Assembly (NCBI RefSeq): GCF_020405205.1
Contig: NZ_CP084470.1
Location: forward strand, 62,001-126,000
Length of the DNA stretch: 64,000 bases
Direction: 5' to 3'
Source: Natrinema salinisoli
GTDB lineage: Archaea > Halobacteriota > Halobacteria > Halobacteriales > Natrialbaceae
Shown: positions 1 through 9,522 of the stretch, one piece after another
Position numbering within the stretch: position 1 is the first letter of the stretch
Layout of the letters: the number at the start of each line of letters is the position of its first letter
Position numbers and translations under genes: made by a program
Notes under the pieces: model-generated
What the model saw: the letters and a program-made list of their open reading frames with translations, nothing else
Told to the model about the DNA's origin: nothing
The model's database searches: none

Positions 1-1
1 A

Positions 2-1234
2 GTGAGCTACGTCCTCGAGGACAGCGACGCGACGCTGTGTATCTTCGGCGAGGCCGGTCGGGAGACGATCGCGGGCGTCCACGACGAGTTCGACTCGCCG
101 ATCGACACCTACCTCCACGTCGGCGACGAGACGCCAGGGTTCGCGACCGATTACGAGACGTTCCGAGACGACGCGCCGGCCGATCCCGTCGAGGTCGTGC
201 CGTCCCGAACAGACGAGGCAGCTATCATGTACACGAGCGGGACGACCGGCAAGCCGAAGGGGTGCGTGCTGACCCACGATAACGTCGTTCAGGCTGCGGA
301 GAACTCCCTTTACGAGGTGAACCTCTCCCGCGACGCCCGATTCATGGTGGTGACGCCGCTGTTCCACATCGCCGCGTTCGGCCTGTTCATGATGTCGTTT
401 TACGTCGGTGGGACGACGATCCTGGTCGACGACTTCGAGCCGACGTCCGTCCTCTCGGTTCTCGAGGACGAATCCGTGACGGCGTCGTTCATGGTCCCGA
501 TGATGAGCCGTGCGGTGCTGTCGGCCGACCCCGAGTCGTACGACCTCTCGAACTTCGAACACTACATGACCGGCGCGGCACCGTCGGAGCGCTCGCTCAA
601 GGAGGCGATCATCGAGACCTTCGATTGCAACCTCTACGACGTCTTCGGCCAGACCGAACTCTCGCCGTCGACGACGATGCTGCGACCGGAGAACGTGCTT
701 GAGAAGCCCGACAGCGTCGGTCGGCCGATCATCAACGTCGAAGTCAAGGTCGTCGACGAGACGGGCGACGAGGTCGAAACCGGCGAGACGGGCCGGATCG
801 CCTACCGCGGTCCGACGGTGTTCAAAGAGTACTACGGCATGCCGGAGAAGACCGCAGCGGTGTTCGACGACGGCTGGTTCGTCTCCGACGACCTCGTCCG
901 GATGGACGACGACGGCTTCGTCTACTTCGTCGGCCGGGCCGACGACATGATCATCACTGGCGGCGAGAATGTCCATCCCGCGGAGATCGAGGAAGTTCTC
1001 CACGATCTCGAAGGCGTCGACGAGGTCGCGGTCGTCGGCGTTCCCGACGACCAGTGGGGCGAGCGGGTCAAGGCCGTCGTCGTTCCAGAGGGGGAGGCCG
1101 CCCTGACGGAGAGCAACGTCGTCGGCCACGTCGATGCGAACCTGGCCGGATTCAAGAAGCCCCGCGAGGTCGAGTTCCGAGACGAACTGCCGCGGAACCC
1201 GACCGGGAAGGTCCTGAAGAACGAACTCGCCTGA
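2..1234 (+). CDS. acyl-CoA synthetase (AMP-binding), 5' end cut by window edge
   Basis: This is the C-terminal 410 residues of an ANL-superfamily ligase, which activates a carboxylic acid to acyl-AMP and then acyl-CoA. The phosphate-binding loop YTSGTTGKPKG lies at visible residues 77-87. The FGQTE motif, the GWFVSDD hinge region, the GRADDMIITGGEN segment and the C-terminal NPTGKVLKNEL lysine motif all follow in order. Family members are about 510-550 residues, so roughly 100 N-terminal residues lie outside the window and the GTG at position 2 is probably not the real start. The substrate cannot be read from sequence; medium-chain or branched acids fit the neighbours. It converges on the oxidoreductase that follows. 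Confidence 0.9.
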   Translation: MSYVLEDSDATLCIFGEAGRETIAGVHDEFDSPIDTYLHVGDETPGFATDYETFRDDAPADPVEVVPSRTDEAAIMYTSGTTGKPKGCVLTHDNVVQAAENSLYEVNLSRDARFMVVTPLFHIAAFGLFMMSFYVGGTTILVDDFEPTSVLSVLEDESVTASFMVPMMSRAVLSADPESYDLSNFEHYMTGAAPSERSLKEAIIETFDCNLYDVFGQTELSPSTTMLRPENVLEKPDSVGRPIINVEVKVVDETGDEVETGETGRIAYRGPTVFKEYYGMPEKTAAVFDDGWFVSDDLVRMDDDGFVYFVGRADDMIITGGENVHPAEIEEVLHDLEGVDEVAVVGVPDDQWGERVKAVVVPEGEAALTESNVVGHVDANLAGFKKPREVEFRDELPRNPTGKVLKNELA

Positions 1235-1247
1235 ATCGGATTCGTGA

Positions 1248-2258
1248 TCAGGGTTCCACGATGAGCTTTCCGACCGCGTTGCGATCCGCCATGTCGGCGA
1301 ACGCTCGATCGGTGTCCGCGAGCGGATAGCGCTCGTGGACGACCGGATCGAGTCGGCCGCCTTCGACGAGGTCGACGAGGCGCTCGAGGTCGCCCTGCGT
1401 TCCCATCGTGCTCCCGATGACCCGCTTCTGATTCAGGAAGAGGTCGTCGAGCGTGAGCGTCGAGGTCGGGCCGGCGGTCTGTCCGCAGATCGCCATCCGC
1501 CCGCCGCGTCGCAGGACGTTCAGCCCTACCTCCGAGAACGGGCCGCCGAGGTGGTTGATCGTCGCGTCGACGCGACCGATCTCGAGAACGGCGTCGCGGA
1601 TCTCGTCGGGCCCACCGGACTCGATGGTGTGGTCGGCACCGAGGGCCTCGAGCCGATCGAGTTTCGCTCGGGACGTTGACGTCCCGATCGTCCGCGCGCC
1701 GACGACGTCCGCGAGCTGGACGGTCGCTACGCCGACGCCGCCCGTCGCTCCCGGGACGAAGACGAGGTCGCCCGGACCGACCTCGGCCGCCTCGAGCATT
1801 CGAAATGCGGTCATATACGAGACGGGAAGCGCCGCCGCGTCCGCCGGTTCGACGGCGTCGGAGAGCGGAATCAGCCGATCGGCACGGACGGTCGCGTACT
1901 CCGCCAGCCCGCCGTTGTAGAGACTGAACCGCTCACAGTAGCTCTCCGGCCCCTCCCGACAGAACCGACAGGAGCCACACGTCTGATTCGGACAGAGGAG
2001 GACTCGGTCCCCCGTCTCGATGCCGTCGACGTCGTCCCCGATTGCGGAGACGGTCCCCGAAACGTCCATCCCGGCCACGTACGGGAGTTGGTCCTCGTCG
2101 ACCCAGAAATCGCCGTTGAGAATCCACAGATCGTGGTGATTGATCGAACAGGCCTCGACCTTGAGGACCGCTTCCTCGGGCCCGGGCTCAGGATCGTCGA
2201 ACGATTCGATCGTCACGTGTTCCGGCCCGCCGAATCCAGTGAACGCTGCAGCGCGCAT
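1248..2258 (-). CDS. zinc-type MDR alcohol dehydrogenase / quinone oxidoreductase-like
   Basis: A medium-chain dehydrogenase/reductase of about 336 residues. It keeps the structural zinc cluster CGSCRFCREGPESYC and the Rossmann motif GATGGVGVATVQLA. At the usual catalytic-zinc positions it shows INHHDLW and AGMDVSG instead of the GHE-type residues, so NAD(P)H-dependent reduction of quinones or enoyl substrates is as likely as alcohol oxidation. The frame is open to a GTG at 2342, but I chose the ATG at 2258: it follows a GAGGAG-like ribosome site and lies 28 nt from a TATA box, which would place the transcript start at or near it. It is divergent from the crotonase gene at 2434. Confidence 0.85.
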   Translation of the reverse strand: MRAAAFTGFGGPEHVTIESFDDPEPGPEEAVLKVEACSINHHDLWILNGDFWVDEDQLPYVAGMDVSGTVSAIGDDVDGIETGDRVLLCPNQTCGSCRFCREGPESYCERFSLYNGGLAEYATVRADRLIPLSDAVEPADAAALPVSYMTAFRMLEAAEVGPGDLVFVPGATGGVGVATVQLADVVGARTIGTSTSRAKLDRLEALGADHTIESGGPDEIRDAVLEIGRVDATINHLGGPFSEVGLNVLRRGGRMAICGQTAGPTSTLTLDDLFLNQKRVIGSTMGTQGDLERLVDLVEGGRLDPVVHERYPLADTDRAFADMADRNAVGKLIVEP

Positions 2259-2282
2259 GTCTCCTCGCTCGAAGGCCATCGG

Positions 2283-2289
2283 TATATAA
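2283..2289 (-). promoter_or_regulatory. TATA box for the MDR gene
   Basis: On the minus strand the sequence reads TTATATA, centred 28 nt upstream of the ATG at 2258. This matches archaeal leaderless spacing and decides between three in-frame starts (2342, 2279, 2258). Confidence 0.55.
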
Positions 2290-2433
2290 TTCCCGTTCAG
2301 CGAGGGCGGAACGGGTCCAGTCGGTAAGTGACAAGCTGACACGTGCCGTGTCCCGACGGCCTCGCCGGAGTGAGCGGTCCCGTTCTCCCCGATCCGCGGA
2401 AGCGTTTTATTCCCGGATGAGATTTAGTAGCAC

Positions 2434-3273
2434 ATGTCATCGGCCGTCGACTACACCGTCGATTCGGATCGAGCGACCGCGCTCGTCACGCTCGATCGTC
2501 CCGACTCGCTGAATACGCTGAACGAGCGCTTGATCGACGAACTGTGCGACGCGATCGCTCGAGCGGAGGCCGACGACGAGGTGAGAGCGATCGTCCTTCG
2601 CGGTGCGGGTGATAAGGCGTTCTCGGCCGGCTACGATATCGCCCCAGCAGAGGAAGATGGGGAGGAAGCAGACCCCGTTCCGTCGGTCGACGACCTTCTC
2701 GACGAGTTCGACGCCGCGACCGATCACGTCCACGCCGTCTGGGAGTGTGACTCACCGGTGATCGCCGCCGTCGACGGCTACTGTCTCGCCGGCGGGAGCG
2801 ATCTGGCGATGGCGTGTGACCTCGTGATCGCGACCGACGAGTCGGAGTTCGGCTATCCGGGGCTGCGGATGGCCGGCGTCCCGCCGACGCTCGTCTATCC
2901 GTTCGTCATGAACCTCCACGAGGCGAAAGAACTGCTCCTCTCGGGCAAGGTCGTCGACGCGCAGCGAGCGTCGGAGTTAGGGATGGTCAATCGCGTCGTT
3001 TCCCGGGACCGACTCATGGCGACGGTCTTCGCGGAGGTCGAAGAGATCCGAAAGATGCCGGGAAACAACGTTCGCATCCTCAAACAGGTACTCAACGGTA
3101 CCGCGGAGATGCAAGGCGCGAAGCCGATGTTCAAGTTCAGCGAACTGTTCGACGCGCTCGGCCACCACACGGAGTACGGGAGAGAGTATTATCGCATCGC
3201 GGCGACCGAGGGGTTCGACGCGGCGCTCGAGTACATGAACGAGCGGAACAAGGGAACGAGGCCGCCCGAGTGA
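2434..3273 (+). CDS. enoyl-CoA hydratase/isomerase family protein, catalytic Glu pair absent
   Basis: A crotonase-fold protein of 279 residues. The oxyanion-hole segments are recognisable (KAFSAGYD near residue 65, AVDGYCLAGGSD near 110). In classical hydratases the two catalytic glutamates sit in GGGCELA and FGQPE. Here those segments read AGGSDLA and FGYPGL, so one position is Asp and the other Gly. Classical syn-hydration is therefore doubtful; isomerase, hydrolase, lyase or another CoA-ester chemistry is possible. The ATG is about 25 nt after a TTTTAT element near 2405, consistent with a leaderless transcript. It converges with an acyl-CoA synthetase. Confidence 0.85.
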   Translation: MSSAVDYTVDSDRATALVTLDRPDSLNTLNERLIDELCDAIARAEADDEVRAIVLRGAGDKAFSAGYDIAPAEEDGEEADPVPSVDDLLDEFDAATDHVHAVWECDSPVIAAVDGYCLAGGSDLAMACDLVIATDESEFGYPGLRMAGVPPTLVYPFVMNLHEAKELLLSGKVVDAQRASELGMVNRVVSRDRLMATVFAEVEEIRKMPGNNVRILKQVLNGTAEMQGAKPMFKFSELFDALGHHTEYGREYYRIAATEGFDAALEYMNERNKGTRPPE

Positions 3274-3337
3274 CCGGAACGAAGAAACGATATCGATCGA
3301 ACGATCGTCAACATCACGATCGCACTGCCGACCGCAC

Positions 3338-4912
3338 TCAGTCCTCGTCTCGGAGCTTGTACTTCTGTATCTTTCCGCTCGGGTTCTTGGGGAGGTCGTC
3401 GCGGAACTCGTACCGCCGCGGCCGCTTGAACTCGGCGAGGTCGTCGCTCGCTCGACAGAACTCGTCGAGGTCGTCCGCGGTCAGGTCGCCGTCCGGAACG
3501 ACGTGCGCGACGACGCGTTCGCCCCACTGGTTGTCTTCCTCGCCGATCACCGCGACTTCGGCGACGCCGTCGTGCTGGTAGAGGACGTTCTCGATTTCGG
3601 TCGGGTAGATGTTCTCGCCGCCGCTGATGATCATGTCGTCGATCCTGTCGACCAGGAAGAGGTACCCGTCCTCGTTGAGATAGCCCGCATCGCCCGTGAA
3701 GAACCAGCCATCGCGGATCGCGTCCGCCGTCTTCTCCGGCAGGTTCCAGTATTCGTCCATCATCGGCGGACCCTGCAGGATGATCTCACCGGTTTCCCCT
3801 GTCTCGACGGTATCATCTGGCGTGACGGGGTCGTTCGGTTCCTCGTTCTCGGTCGGCTCGACGATCCGGACCTCGTGGTTCGGCGCGGCCCGCCCGACAC
3901 TCTCGAGGTGTTCCCGAACCTCGAAGGGGAGGATGAACGTCGCGCACGGCCCCATCTCCGTCATCCCGTAGGCCGTGGCGTAGTCCTCGGTGAACGTCTC
4001 GATACACTCCTCGAGCAGCGATGGCGGCATCGGGGCAGCCCCGTAGACGCCGAGTTCGAGCGACGACCCGTCGAACGACGCCATCTCGTTCGATTCCTCG
4101 AGCAGTTTCCCCCAGATACGCGAGGCCACGAAGAGGTGTGTCGCCCGTTCTTCGTCGACGATCTCGAGGGCACGTCGTGGGTCGAAATCGTGGAGGACTA
4201 CCGATTTCGCGCCGAGGTTGATCCGCGTGAGGAGTCCGCAATTGAGTTCGGCGTTGTGATACAGCGGCATCGCCGAGATCCCGATATCCGTGAAATCGAG
4301 CCCCATCTGGCCGGCGTATAGCATGTTGTGGTACGTCGCGTCTCTGTGAGAGTGGACGACTCCCTTCGGTCGGCCGGTGGTCCCGCTCGTGTACATGATC
4401 GCGTACTGGTCCGTCGGATCGACCGAGACGGACGGCGTTCCGGCGTCGGTACGCTCGAGCAGCTCGTGGAACCCAGCGGCGTATTCGGGCGTCCGTTCGA
4501 CGTCGTCGTCGACGTACACGTACTCCTCGATCGTCCCGAACTCGTCGCGGCCGCTCTCGACCGTGTCTCGCGTCGCCTCTTCGAAGACGAGGACCGTCGA
4601 TTCGGAATCGTCGAGTATGTAGCCGACCTCACTGGGTGCGAGGCGGTAATTTACGGGATTGAAGACGGCGCCGGCCCGCAGGAGGCCAAACAGTGCGATA
4701 GAGAACTCCGAAGAGTTGTGGAGCAACAGTGAAACGCGATCGCCGCGTTCGACACCGCGCTCTCGGAGTGCGTTCGCGAACCGATTCACTCTGTCATCGA
4801 ATTCGGCGTAGGTGAGACGGACGTCCTTTCGGGGGTAGACGATCGCTTCCTGATCTGGATACTTCCGCGTCGTCCGCGACAGCGTCTCCGGTAGCGTGGG
4901 AAGATAACCCAT
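3338..4912 (-). CDS. acyl-CoA synthetase (AMP-dependent ligase)
   Basis: A full-length ANL ligase of 524 residues. YTSGTTGRPKG lies at residues 174-184, followed by YGMTEMGP, GWFFTGDAGYLNEDGYL, a hinge with DRIDDMIISGGENIYP and the C-terminal catalytic lysine motif NPSGKIQKYKL. It should convert a fatty or small organic acid to its CoA thioester in the cytoplasm and so feed the crotonases and dehydrogenase next to it. The start is the ATG at 4912. It is divergent from the crotonase gene at 5012 across about 100 nt, so the two may share regulation. Chain-length specificity is not visible. Confidence 0.9.
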   Translation of the reverse strand: MGYLPTLPETLSRTTRKYPDQEAIVYPRKDVRLTYAEFDDRVNRFANALRERGVERGDRVSLLLHNSSEFSIALFGLLRAGAVFNPVNYRLAPSEVGYILDDSESTVLVFEEATRDTVESGRDEFGTIEEYVYVDDDVERTPEYAAGFHELLERTDAGTPSVSVDPTDQYAIMYTSGTTGRPKGVVHSHRDATYHNMLYAGQMGLDFTDIGISAMPLYHNAELNCGLLTRINLGAKSVVLHDFDPRRALEIVDEERATHLFVASRIWGKLLEESNEMASFDGSSLELGVYGAAPMPPSLLEECIETFTEDYATAYGMTEMGPCATFILPFEVREHLESVGRAAPNHEVRIVEPTENEEPNDPVTPDDTVETGETGEIILQGPPMMDEYWNLPEKTADAIRDGWFFTGDAGYLNEDGYLFLVDRIDDMIISGGENIYPTEIENVLYQHDGVAEVAVIGEEDNQWGERVVAHVVPDGDLTADDLDEFCRASDDLAEFKRPRRYEFRDDLPKNPSGKIQKYKLRDED

Positions 4913-5011
4913 ACCTCTCTGTATTCGGGATCAGCGTGTTAGCTTTTTCGTCCACAACCCGCCGACCGTCACGGGGATTTATTAGAGGAACCGATCTCTA
5001 TTCGAGCGGAC

Positions 5012-5809
5012 ATGCAGGAGTACGAAAACCTAGCGGTGACGCTCGACGACGACGTCCTCCAGATCGCAATCGACCGCCCGGACGCGCTTAACGCGGTAAA
5101 CGCTCCGCTACACGCCGAACTCGCCGAGGTATTCGACGACGCCTACGACGCCGACGCGAGGGTGATCGTTCTCACCGGGAACGGCGACGCGTTCTCCGCC
5201 GGCGGCGACGTAAACTGGATGAAAGAGAGCGTCGAGGAGCCCGGCAAGTTCCTCGAGACGGCCCGAGAGGGGGAGGAGATCATCGAGAGCATCGTCAACC
5301 TCGAGAAACCAGTGATCGCGAAGGTAAACGGCGATGCGACGGGACTGGGGGCAACGCTCGCGCTCTTCTGTGATATCGTCATGATGAGCGAGGACGCACG
5401 GATCGGGGACCCACACGTGAACGTCGCCCTCGTCGCCGGGGACGGCGGCGCGGTCATCTGGCCGCTACTGACGAGTCTCAACAAGGCGAAGGAGCTGCTG
5501 ATGACGGGCGACTTGCTCTCCGCCGAGGAAGCCGAAGACCTCGGACTCGTCAATCACGTGGTCCCCGCCGCCGAACTGGATGATGCCACCGACGAGATGG
5601 TCGCCAAGCTAGCGACGGGGCCCCAAACGGCGATCAGGTACACGAAGAAGACCCTGAACAGCTGGCTCGAACTCGGGAACGATCTCGCGCTGACGAAAGG
5701 CATCGCGCTCGAGGCGGCAGCGCAACAGCATCCGGACCACGAGGAGGCCGTCCAGGCGTTCCTCGATAAGCGACAGCCCGACTTCCCGAGCGGTCGCGAT
5801 CGTGAGTAG
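5012..5809 (+). CDS. crotonase-family protein lacking the hydratase glutamates
   Basis: A crotonase-fold protein of 265 residues with GDAFSAGGDVNWM and KVNGDATGLGATLALFCD forming the CoA and oxyanion site. The position of the first catalytic glutamate is Thr (GATLALF) and the second segment reads IGDPHVNVALVAGDGG, so neither hydratase glutamate is present. As with the gene at 2434, true enoyl-CoA hydration is unlikely or uses different residues. A TTTATTAG element about 30 nt upstream of the ATG fits a leaderless promoter. Only 74 nt separate it from the acyl-CoA dehydrogenase downstream, suggesting co-transcription. Confidence 0.85.
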   Translation: MQEYENLAVTLDDDVLQIAIDRPDALNAVNAPLHAELAEVFDDAYDADARVIVLTGNGDAFSAGGDVNWMKESVEEPGKFLETAREGEEIIESIVNLEKPVIAKVNGDATGLGATLALFCDIVMMSEDARIGDPHVNVALVAGDGGAVIWPLLTSLNKAKELLMTGDLLSAEEAEDLGLVNHVVPAAELDDATDEMVAKLATGPQTAIRYTKKTLNSWLELGNDLALTKGIALEAAAQQHPDHEEAVQAFLDKRQPDFPSGRDRE

Positions 5810-5883
5810 TACCGCTTCGAATACCAAGAGAATCGAATGGTATCGATTATCTGCAGACAAAGTAGACGAGGAAAAATAATACA

Positions 5884-7023
5884 ATGACAACAGCACTGAC
5901 GGCGGAACACGAGGCAATTCGCGATGCGGTTCGCGAATTCGCAGAAACGGAGATCGAACCGGTCGCCAGAGACTACGACGAACCCGGTGTGGTACAGTTC
6001 CCTCGGGAAATCTTTCAGGATGCCGCCGATCTGGACTTCCTTGCTCCGCACTATCCCGAGGAGTACGGCGGTGCCGGGATGGATTTCCTCGCGTCGGTCA
6101 TCGTCCACGAGGAGTTCAACCGTGCGGATCCCGGAATTGGGACCGCCGTTCTGACCGGCAAGTTCGGTACCGAACTGCTTCTCGAGTACGGTGAGGACTG
6201 GCAGAAAGACGAGTTCCTCCGACCGGTCCTCGAAGGCGAGGCTGTGTGTGGCACGTCCATCAGCGAACCGGACGCGGGAAGCGACGTCGCCGGGATGCGG
6301 ACGACTGCCGAGAAGGACGGCGACGAGTGGGTCCTCAACGGGAGCAAGACGTGGGCGAGCAATAGTCCCGTCGCGGAGTTCATGATCGTCATGGCAAAGA
6401 CGACACCCGATGCGGGCCACAACGGAATTAGTGCCTTTATCGTACCGACCGAAACGGACGGGTTTGAGGTCGGACGCGATATCGAGAAGATGGGACTTCG
6501 GGCGAGTCCGACCGCGGAAATCAACATCTCGGACGCACGGATTCCCGCCGACTATCTCGTCGGGGAGGAGGACCGCGGTTTCATTCAACTGATGAAGTTC
6601 TTCAACGAGAACCGCATTCTCGTGGCAGCGAACGCGCTCGGTGCGGCCGCTGGTGCGTTTCGCCACGCGTTCGAATATACACAGGAACGCGAGGCCTTCG
6701 ATCAGAAGATCGGGGAGTTCCAGGGCCTCCAGTGGAAACTCGCGGATATGATGACCGGGATCGAAACCGCCCGTTCAACCACGTATCGAGCGGCCGGCGA
6801 GTTGATGGCCGGTAACGATCCGCGACGCCTCGCCTCCATCGCCAAGTATTACACGAGCGAAGTCTGCGAAGACGTTTGTTCCGAAGCCGTGCAGATCCAC
6901 GGCGGCTACGGCTACACGCGGGAGTTCCCGGTGGAAAAGTTCTATCGGGATTCCCGAGTCCAGAAGATCGTCGAGGGAACGAGCGAGATTCAAAAGAACA
7001 TAATCTACGATAGCCTCGAGTAG
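5884..7023 (+). CDS. acyl-CoA dehydrogenase
   Basis: A full-length FAD-dependent acyl-CoA dehydrogenase of 379 residues. It should introduce the alpha-beta double bond into an acyl-CoA and pass electrons to ETF. Visible signatures are CGTSISEPDAGSDVAGM (FAD/substrate loop), WVLNGSKTWASN, the flavin region QIHGGYGYTREFPVEKFYRD and the catalytic-base segment IVEGTSEIQ, whose Glu aligns with the medium-chain enzyme base. It follows a crotonase gene and precedes an ABC importer operon, which supports import and beta-oxidation of one substrate class. The ATG is preceded by an AGGAAAAATAAT stretch. Confidence 0.93.
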   Translation: MTTALTAEHEAIRDAVREFAETEIEPVARDYDEPGVVQFPREIFQDAADLDFLAPHYPEEYGGAGMDFLASVIVHEEFNRADPGIGTAVLTGKFGTELLLEYGEDWQKDEFLRPVLEGEAVCGTSISEPDAGSDVAGMRTTAEKDGDEWVLNGSKTWASNSPVAEFMIVMAKTTPDAGHNGISAFIVPTETDGFEVGRDIEKMGLRASPTAEINISDARIPADYLVGEEDRGFIQLMKFFNENRILVAANALGAAAGAFRHAFEYTQEREAFDQKIGEFQGLQWKLADMMTGIETARSTTYRAAGELMAGNDPRRLASIAKYYTSEVCEDVCSEAVQIHGGYGYTREFPVEKFYRDSRVQKIVEGTSEIQKNIIYDSLE

Positions 7024-7291
7024 CGGTCTCAGTATCGGCTCCGAAACGAGCCGCTGTCGTTCCAGTGATCGGATCCTCCGACTACGAACGCGTACTCGGT
7101 GTGAACCGATTTCACTGGAAATGATCTGTCTCACTGCCGTTCGATCGAGAACGGTATTAGTTATAAGGTATCGGAATCGGAATTCCGGGTAGCATTCTCG
7201 AGGGAGTCGCGCTCATTCCCAGAGATAGTATAAGGTATATTATAGAAAGACATATAGGGTAACCTCCGGGACTTATTGGTGGTCGATACCA

Positions 7292-8650
7292 ATGAGCAGA
7301 GAGGCTAGTCAGCAGAATTGCGATAGTAGTAGCAACTCCGGGAGAACGAATCGACGAACTGTTTTGAAGACTGTAGGGGCGGGTGCAGCAGTCACGTCGA
7401 TTGCTGGCTGTCTGGGCGGTAGTGGCGGTACGGGTGAAACGATAAAAATCGGGCACGTCATGCCCGTCGAGACCGACAACGGGCTCGGCTCAGAGCGGTC
7501 GGCACAGTTAGCGGTCGACCAATTAAACGAGAACGGAGGTATCCTCGACAGAGATGTCGAACTCGTCACGGCCGACTCCGCTGGCCAACCGTCCGAAGCA
7601 CACTCTGTAGTGACGGAAATGATCAGCCGAGATAACATTCGGATGCTGGTCGGAACGGTCGTGAGCGAGGTAGCGCTCTCGCTGGCCGATCTGGTGGCCG
7701 AAAACGACCTCCCGTTCCTGATCACCGGCGCAGCGTCACCGCGTATTTTCGCCGAAAACCACGCACAAAACTACGACCAGTTCAAGAGCATCTTCCGTCC
7801 AGGGCCAGTCAACTCGATCAAACAGGCCGAATACCTCGCACAGTACGGCCAATTCCTCAGCGAAGAACACGGGTGGGACACGATGGCTGTCGTCTGCGAG
7901 GACGCCGCGTGGACGCAAGATATCACGGACATGACCGCGAGTCTGCTCGAAGAAAACGGGATAGACGTCGCGGTCAACGAGCGGGTCGCGCTCGACACGA
8001 ACGACTGGACGCCGATCCTCGACCAGGTCGAGAGCTCCGGTGCACAGACGATGATCGGAGCGCTTTCGCACATTCCGATTACCGGCATGACATCGTCCTG
8101 GTCGCGAAACGAGTACCCGTTCTCGCTCGACGGCGTCATGATCGCTGCGCAGTCGCCGCAGTTCTGGTCTGACACACAGGGGACGGCCGAATACCTGTCC
8201 ACCGCGACCTCCGCTGCGGACGGATTCGCGGACATTACACCGAAAACGAGCGAAGTCATGGACGCCTACCAGTCCGAGTACGATTCGCGACCGACGACGC
8301 CCACGTTCGTCGGTTTCATTACCCACGACGCGATCAACCTCTACGCAGAGGCCGTCGAGCGCGCTGGGACCGCGAACCATCGGGAGGACATCGATTCGAT
8401 CGTCGAAGAACTCCAAGCGACCGACTTCGAAGGATCGTACGGACAAATTCAGTTCCAGGGGCCCGACGGCGAGTACCCCAACGACGTGTACCCGGGTGAA
8501 GGGCCGGGCGACGAATTCGCGCCGTTCACTATCACTCAGTGGCAGGCGGCGGAAGATGGCAACGGTATCGGTGATACGGATGGAACGAAACGTTGTGTCT
8601 GGCCCGAGACGTACCAGAACGGCGATCATCAGACGCCGTCCTGGATGTAA
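7292..8650 (+). CDS. ABC transporter substrate-binding lipoprotein (branched-chain amino acid type), importer 1
   Basis: A periplasmic-binding-fold protein of 452 residues of the LivJ/amide-urea type. The N-terminus has a twin-arginine motif (RRTVLK, residues 21-26), a hydrophobic stretch and a lipobox ending in AGC (Cys40), so it should be exported folded and lipid-anchored outside the membrane. The mature part starts with a KIGHVMPVETDNG strand typical of the Peripla_BP_6 fold. It is the first gene of a five-gene importer. The 268 nt upstream are AT-rich with several TATA-like stretches (7225-7280). The ligand is not predictable; such proteins also bind aromatic acids, amides and short-chain acids. 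Confidence 0.92.
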   Translation: MSREASQQNCDSSSNSGRTNRRTVLKTVGAGAAVTSIAGCLGGSGGTGETIKIGHVMPVETDNGLGSERSAQLAVDQLNENGGILDRDVELVTADSAGQPSEAHSVVTEMISRDNIRMLVGTVVSEVALSLADLVAENDLPFLITGAASPRIFAENHAQNYDQFKSIFRPGPVNSIKQAEYLAQYGQFLSEEHGWDTMAVVCEDAAWTQDITDMTASLLEENGIDVAVNERVALDTNDWTPILDQVESSGAQTMIGALSHIPITGMTSSWSRNEYPFSLDGVMIAAQSPQFWSDTQGTAEYLSTATSAADGFADITPKTSEVMDAYQSEYDSRPTTPTFVGFITHDAINLYAEAVERAGTANHREDIDSIVEELQATDFEGSYGQIQFQGPDGEYPNDVYPGEGPGDEFAPFTITQWQAAEDGNGIGDTDGTKRCVWPETYQNGDHQTPSWM

Positions 8651-8661
8651 CGTGAAATAAT

Positions 8662-9522
8662 ATGATATCAGATATAATCACAATACTCATCGTTGGGGCA
8701 ATGATCAGTGCGATCTACGCGCTGATCGCAATCGGATTCACGATGATCTTCGGCGTCGGAGGGATACTCAATCTGACCCACGGTGCGTTACTCATGATCG
8801 CCGCCTACGCATACTTCGTCACCCAGCCGTATATCGGTCGAGCTGGGGGTGTACTCGTCGGGATCGTCCTCGCTGGGGTCGCGTCGTATGGCGTCTACAT
8901 GGGTCTCGTCAGATACATCGAAGAGAACGTGGTCATCACGTTTATGGCGACGATTATGGCCGCGCTCGCCTTGCAGGAAGCGATGACGATGGCGTTCTCC
9001 CAGCAGGCTCAGGTTCTCACACCGATACTGCCGGGCTCTGTCGCTGTCGCGGGAACCCGCATGCAGTACGATCAGCTGCTGGCGTTCGTCTTTTCGTGGG
9101 TAATGATCGGAATGCTGTGGTACTACGTCACGAACACGAAGGACGGGCGAGCGATCCTCGCAACGTCGATGAGTGAGCGAGGTGCGATTTTCACCGGTGT
9201 CGACCTGCCTCGCGTTCGGCGGCAGACGTGGCTCATCGCGGGCGCGTTCGCCGGTGTCGGCGGCATCTTCATCGGTCGGCTCCAGCAGACCAGTCCCGAA
9301 ATGTGGCTCGAGCCGTTGACGCTCGCCTTTATGATCGTCATTATCGGAGGCGTTGGATCGATCAAGGGGTCGATCATCGCGGCGTACCTGATCGGCTACA
9401 TCGAAACGCTCACGGTTGCACTTCTCGGCGCTCCGTATCGCGTCGTGGTAGCGTTACTGATCATCATCGCGGTGATCATGTACCGGCCAGAAGGCCTCTA
9501 CGGGAGGGAGTACCTTGAGTAA
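8662..9522 (+). CDS. ABC transporter permease, LivH type, importer 1
   Basis: An inner-membrane permease of 286 residues with about eight hydrophobic helices and the LivH N-terminal pattern ALIAIGFTMIFGVGGILNLTHGA. It starts 11 nt after the binding-protein stop and overlaps the next permease by 8 nt, so translation is probably coupled. It should form the heteromeric channel with the LivM-type subunit. Confidence 0.92.
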   Translation: MISDIITILIVGAMISAIYALIAIGFTMIFGVGGILNLTHGALLMIAAYAYFVTQPYIGRAGGVLVGIVLAGVASYGVYMGLVRYIEENVVITFMATIMAALALQEAMTMAFSQQAQVLTPILPGSVAVAGTRMQYDQLLAFVFSWVMIGMLWYYVTNTKDGRAILATSMSERGAIFTGVDLPRVRRQTWLIAGAFAGVGGIFIGRLQQTSPEMWLEPLTLAFMIVIIGGVGSIKGSIIAAYLIGYIETLTVALLGAPYRVVVALLIIIAVIMYRPEGLYGREYLE

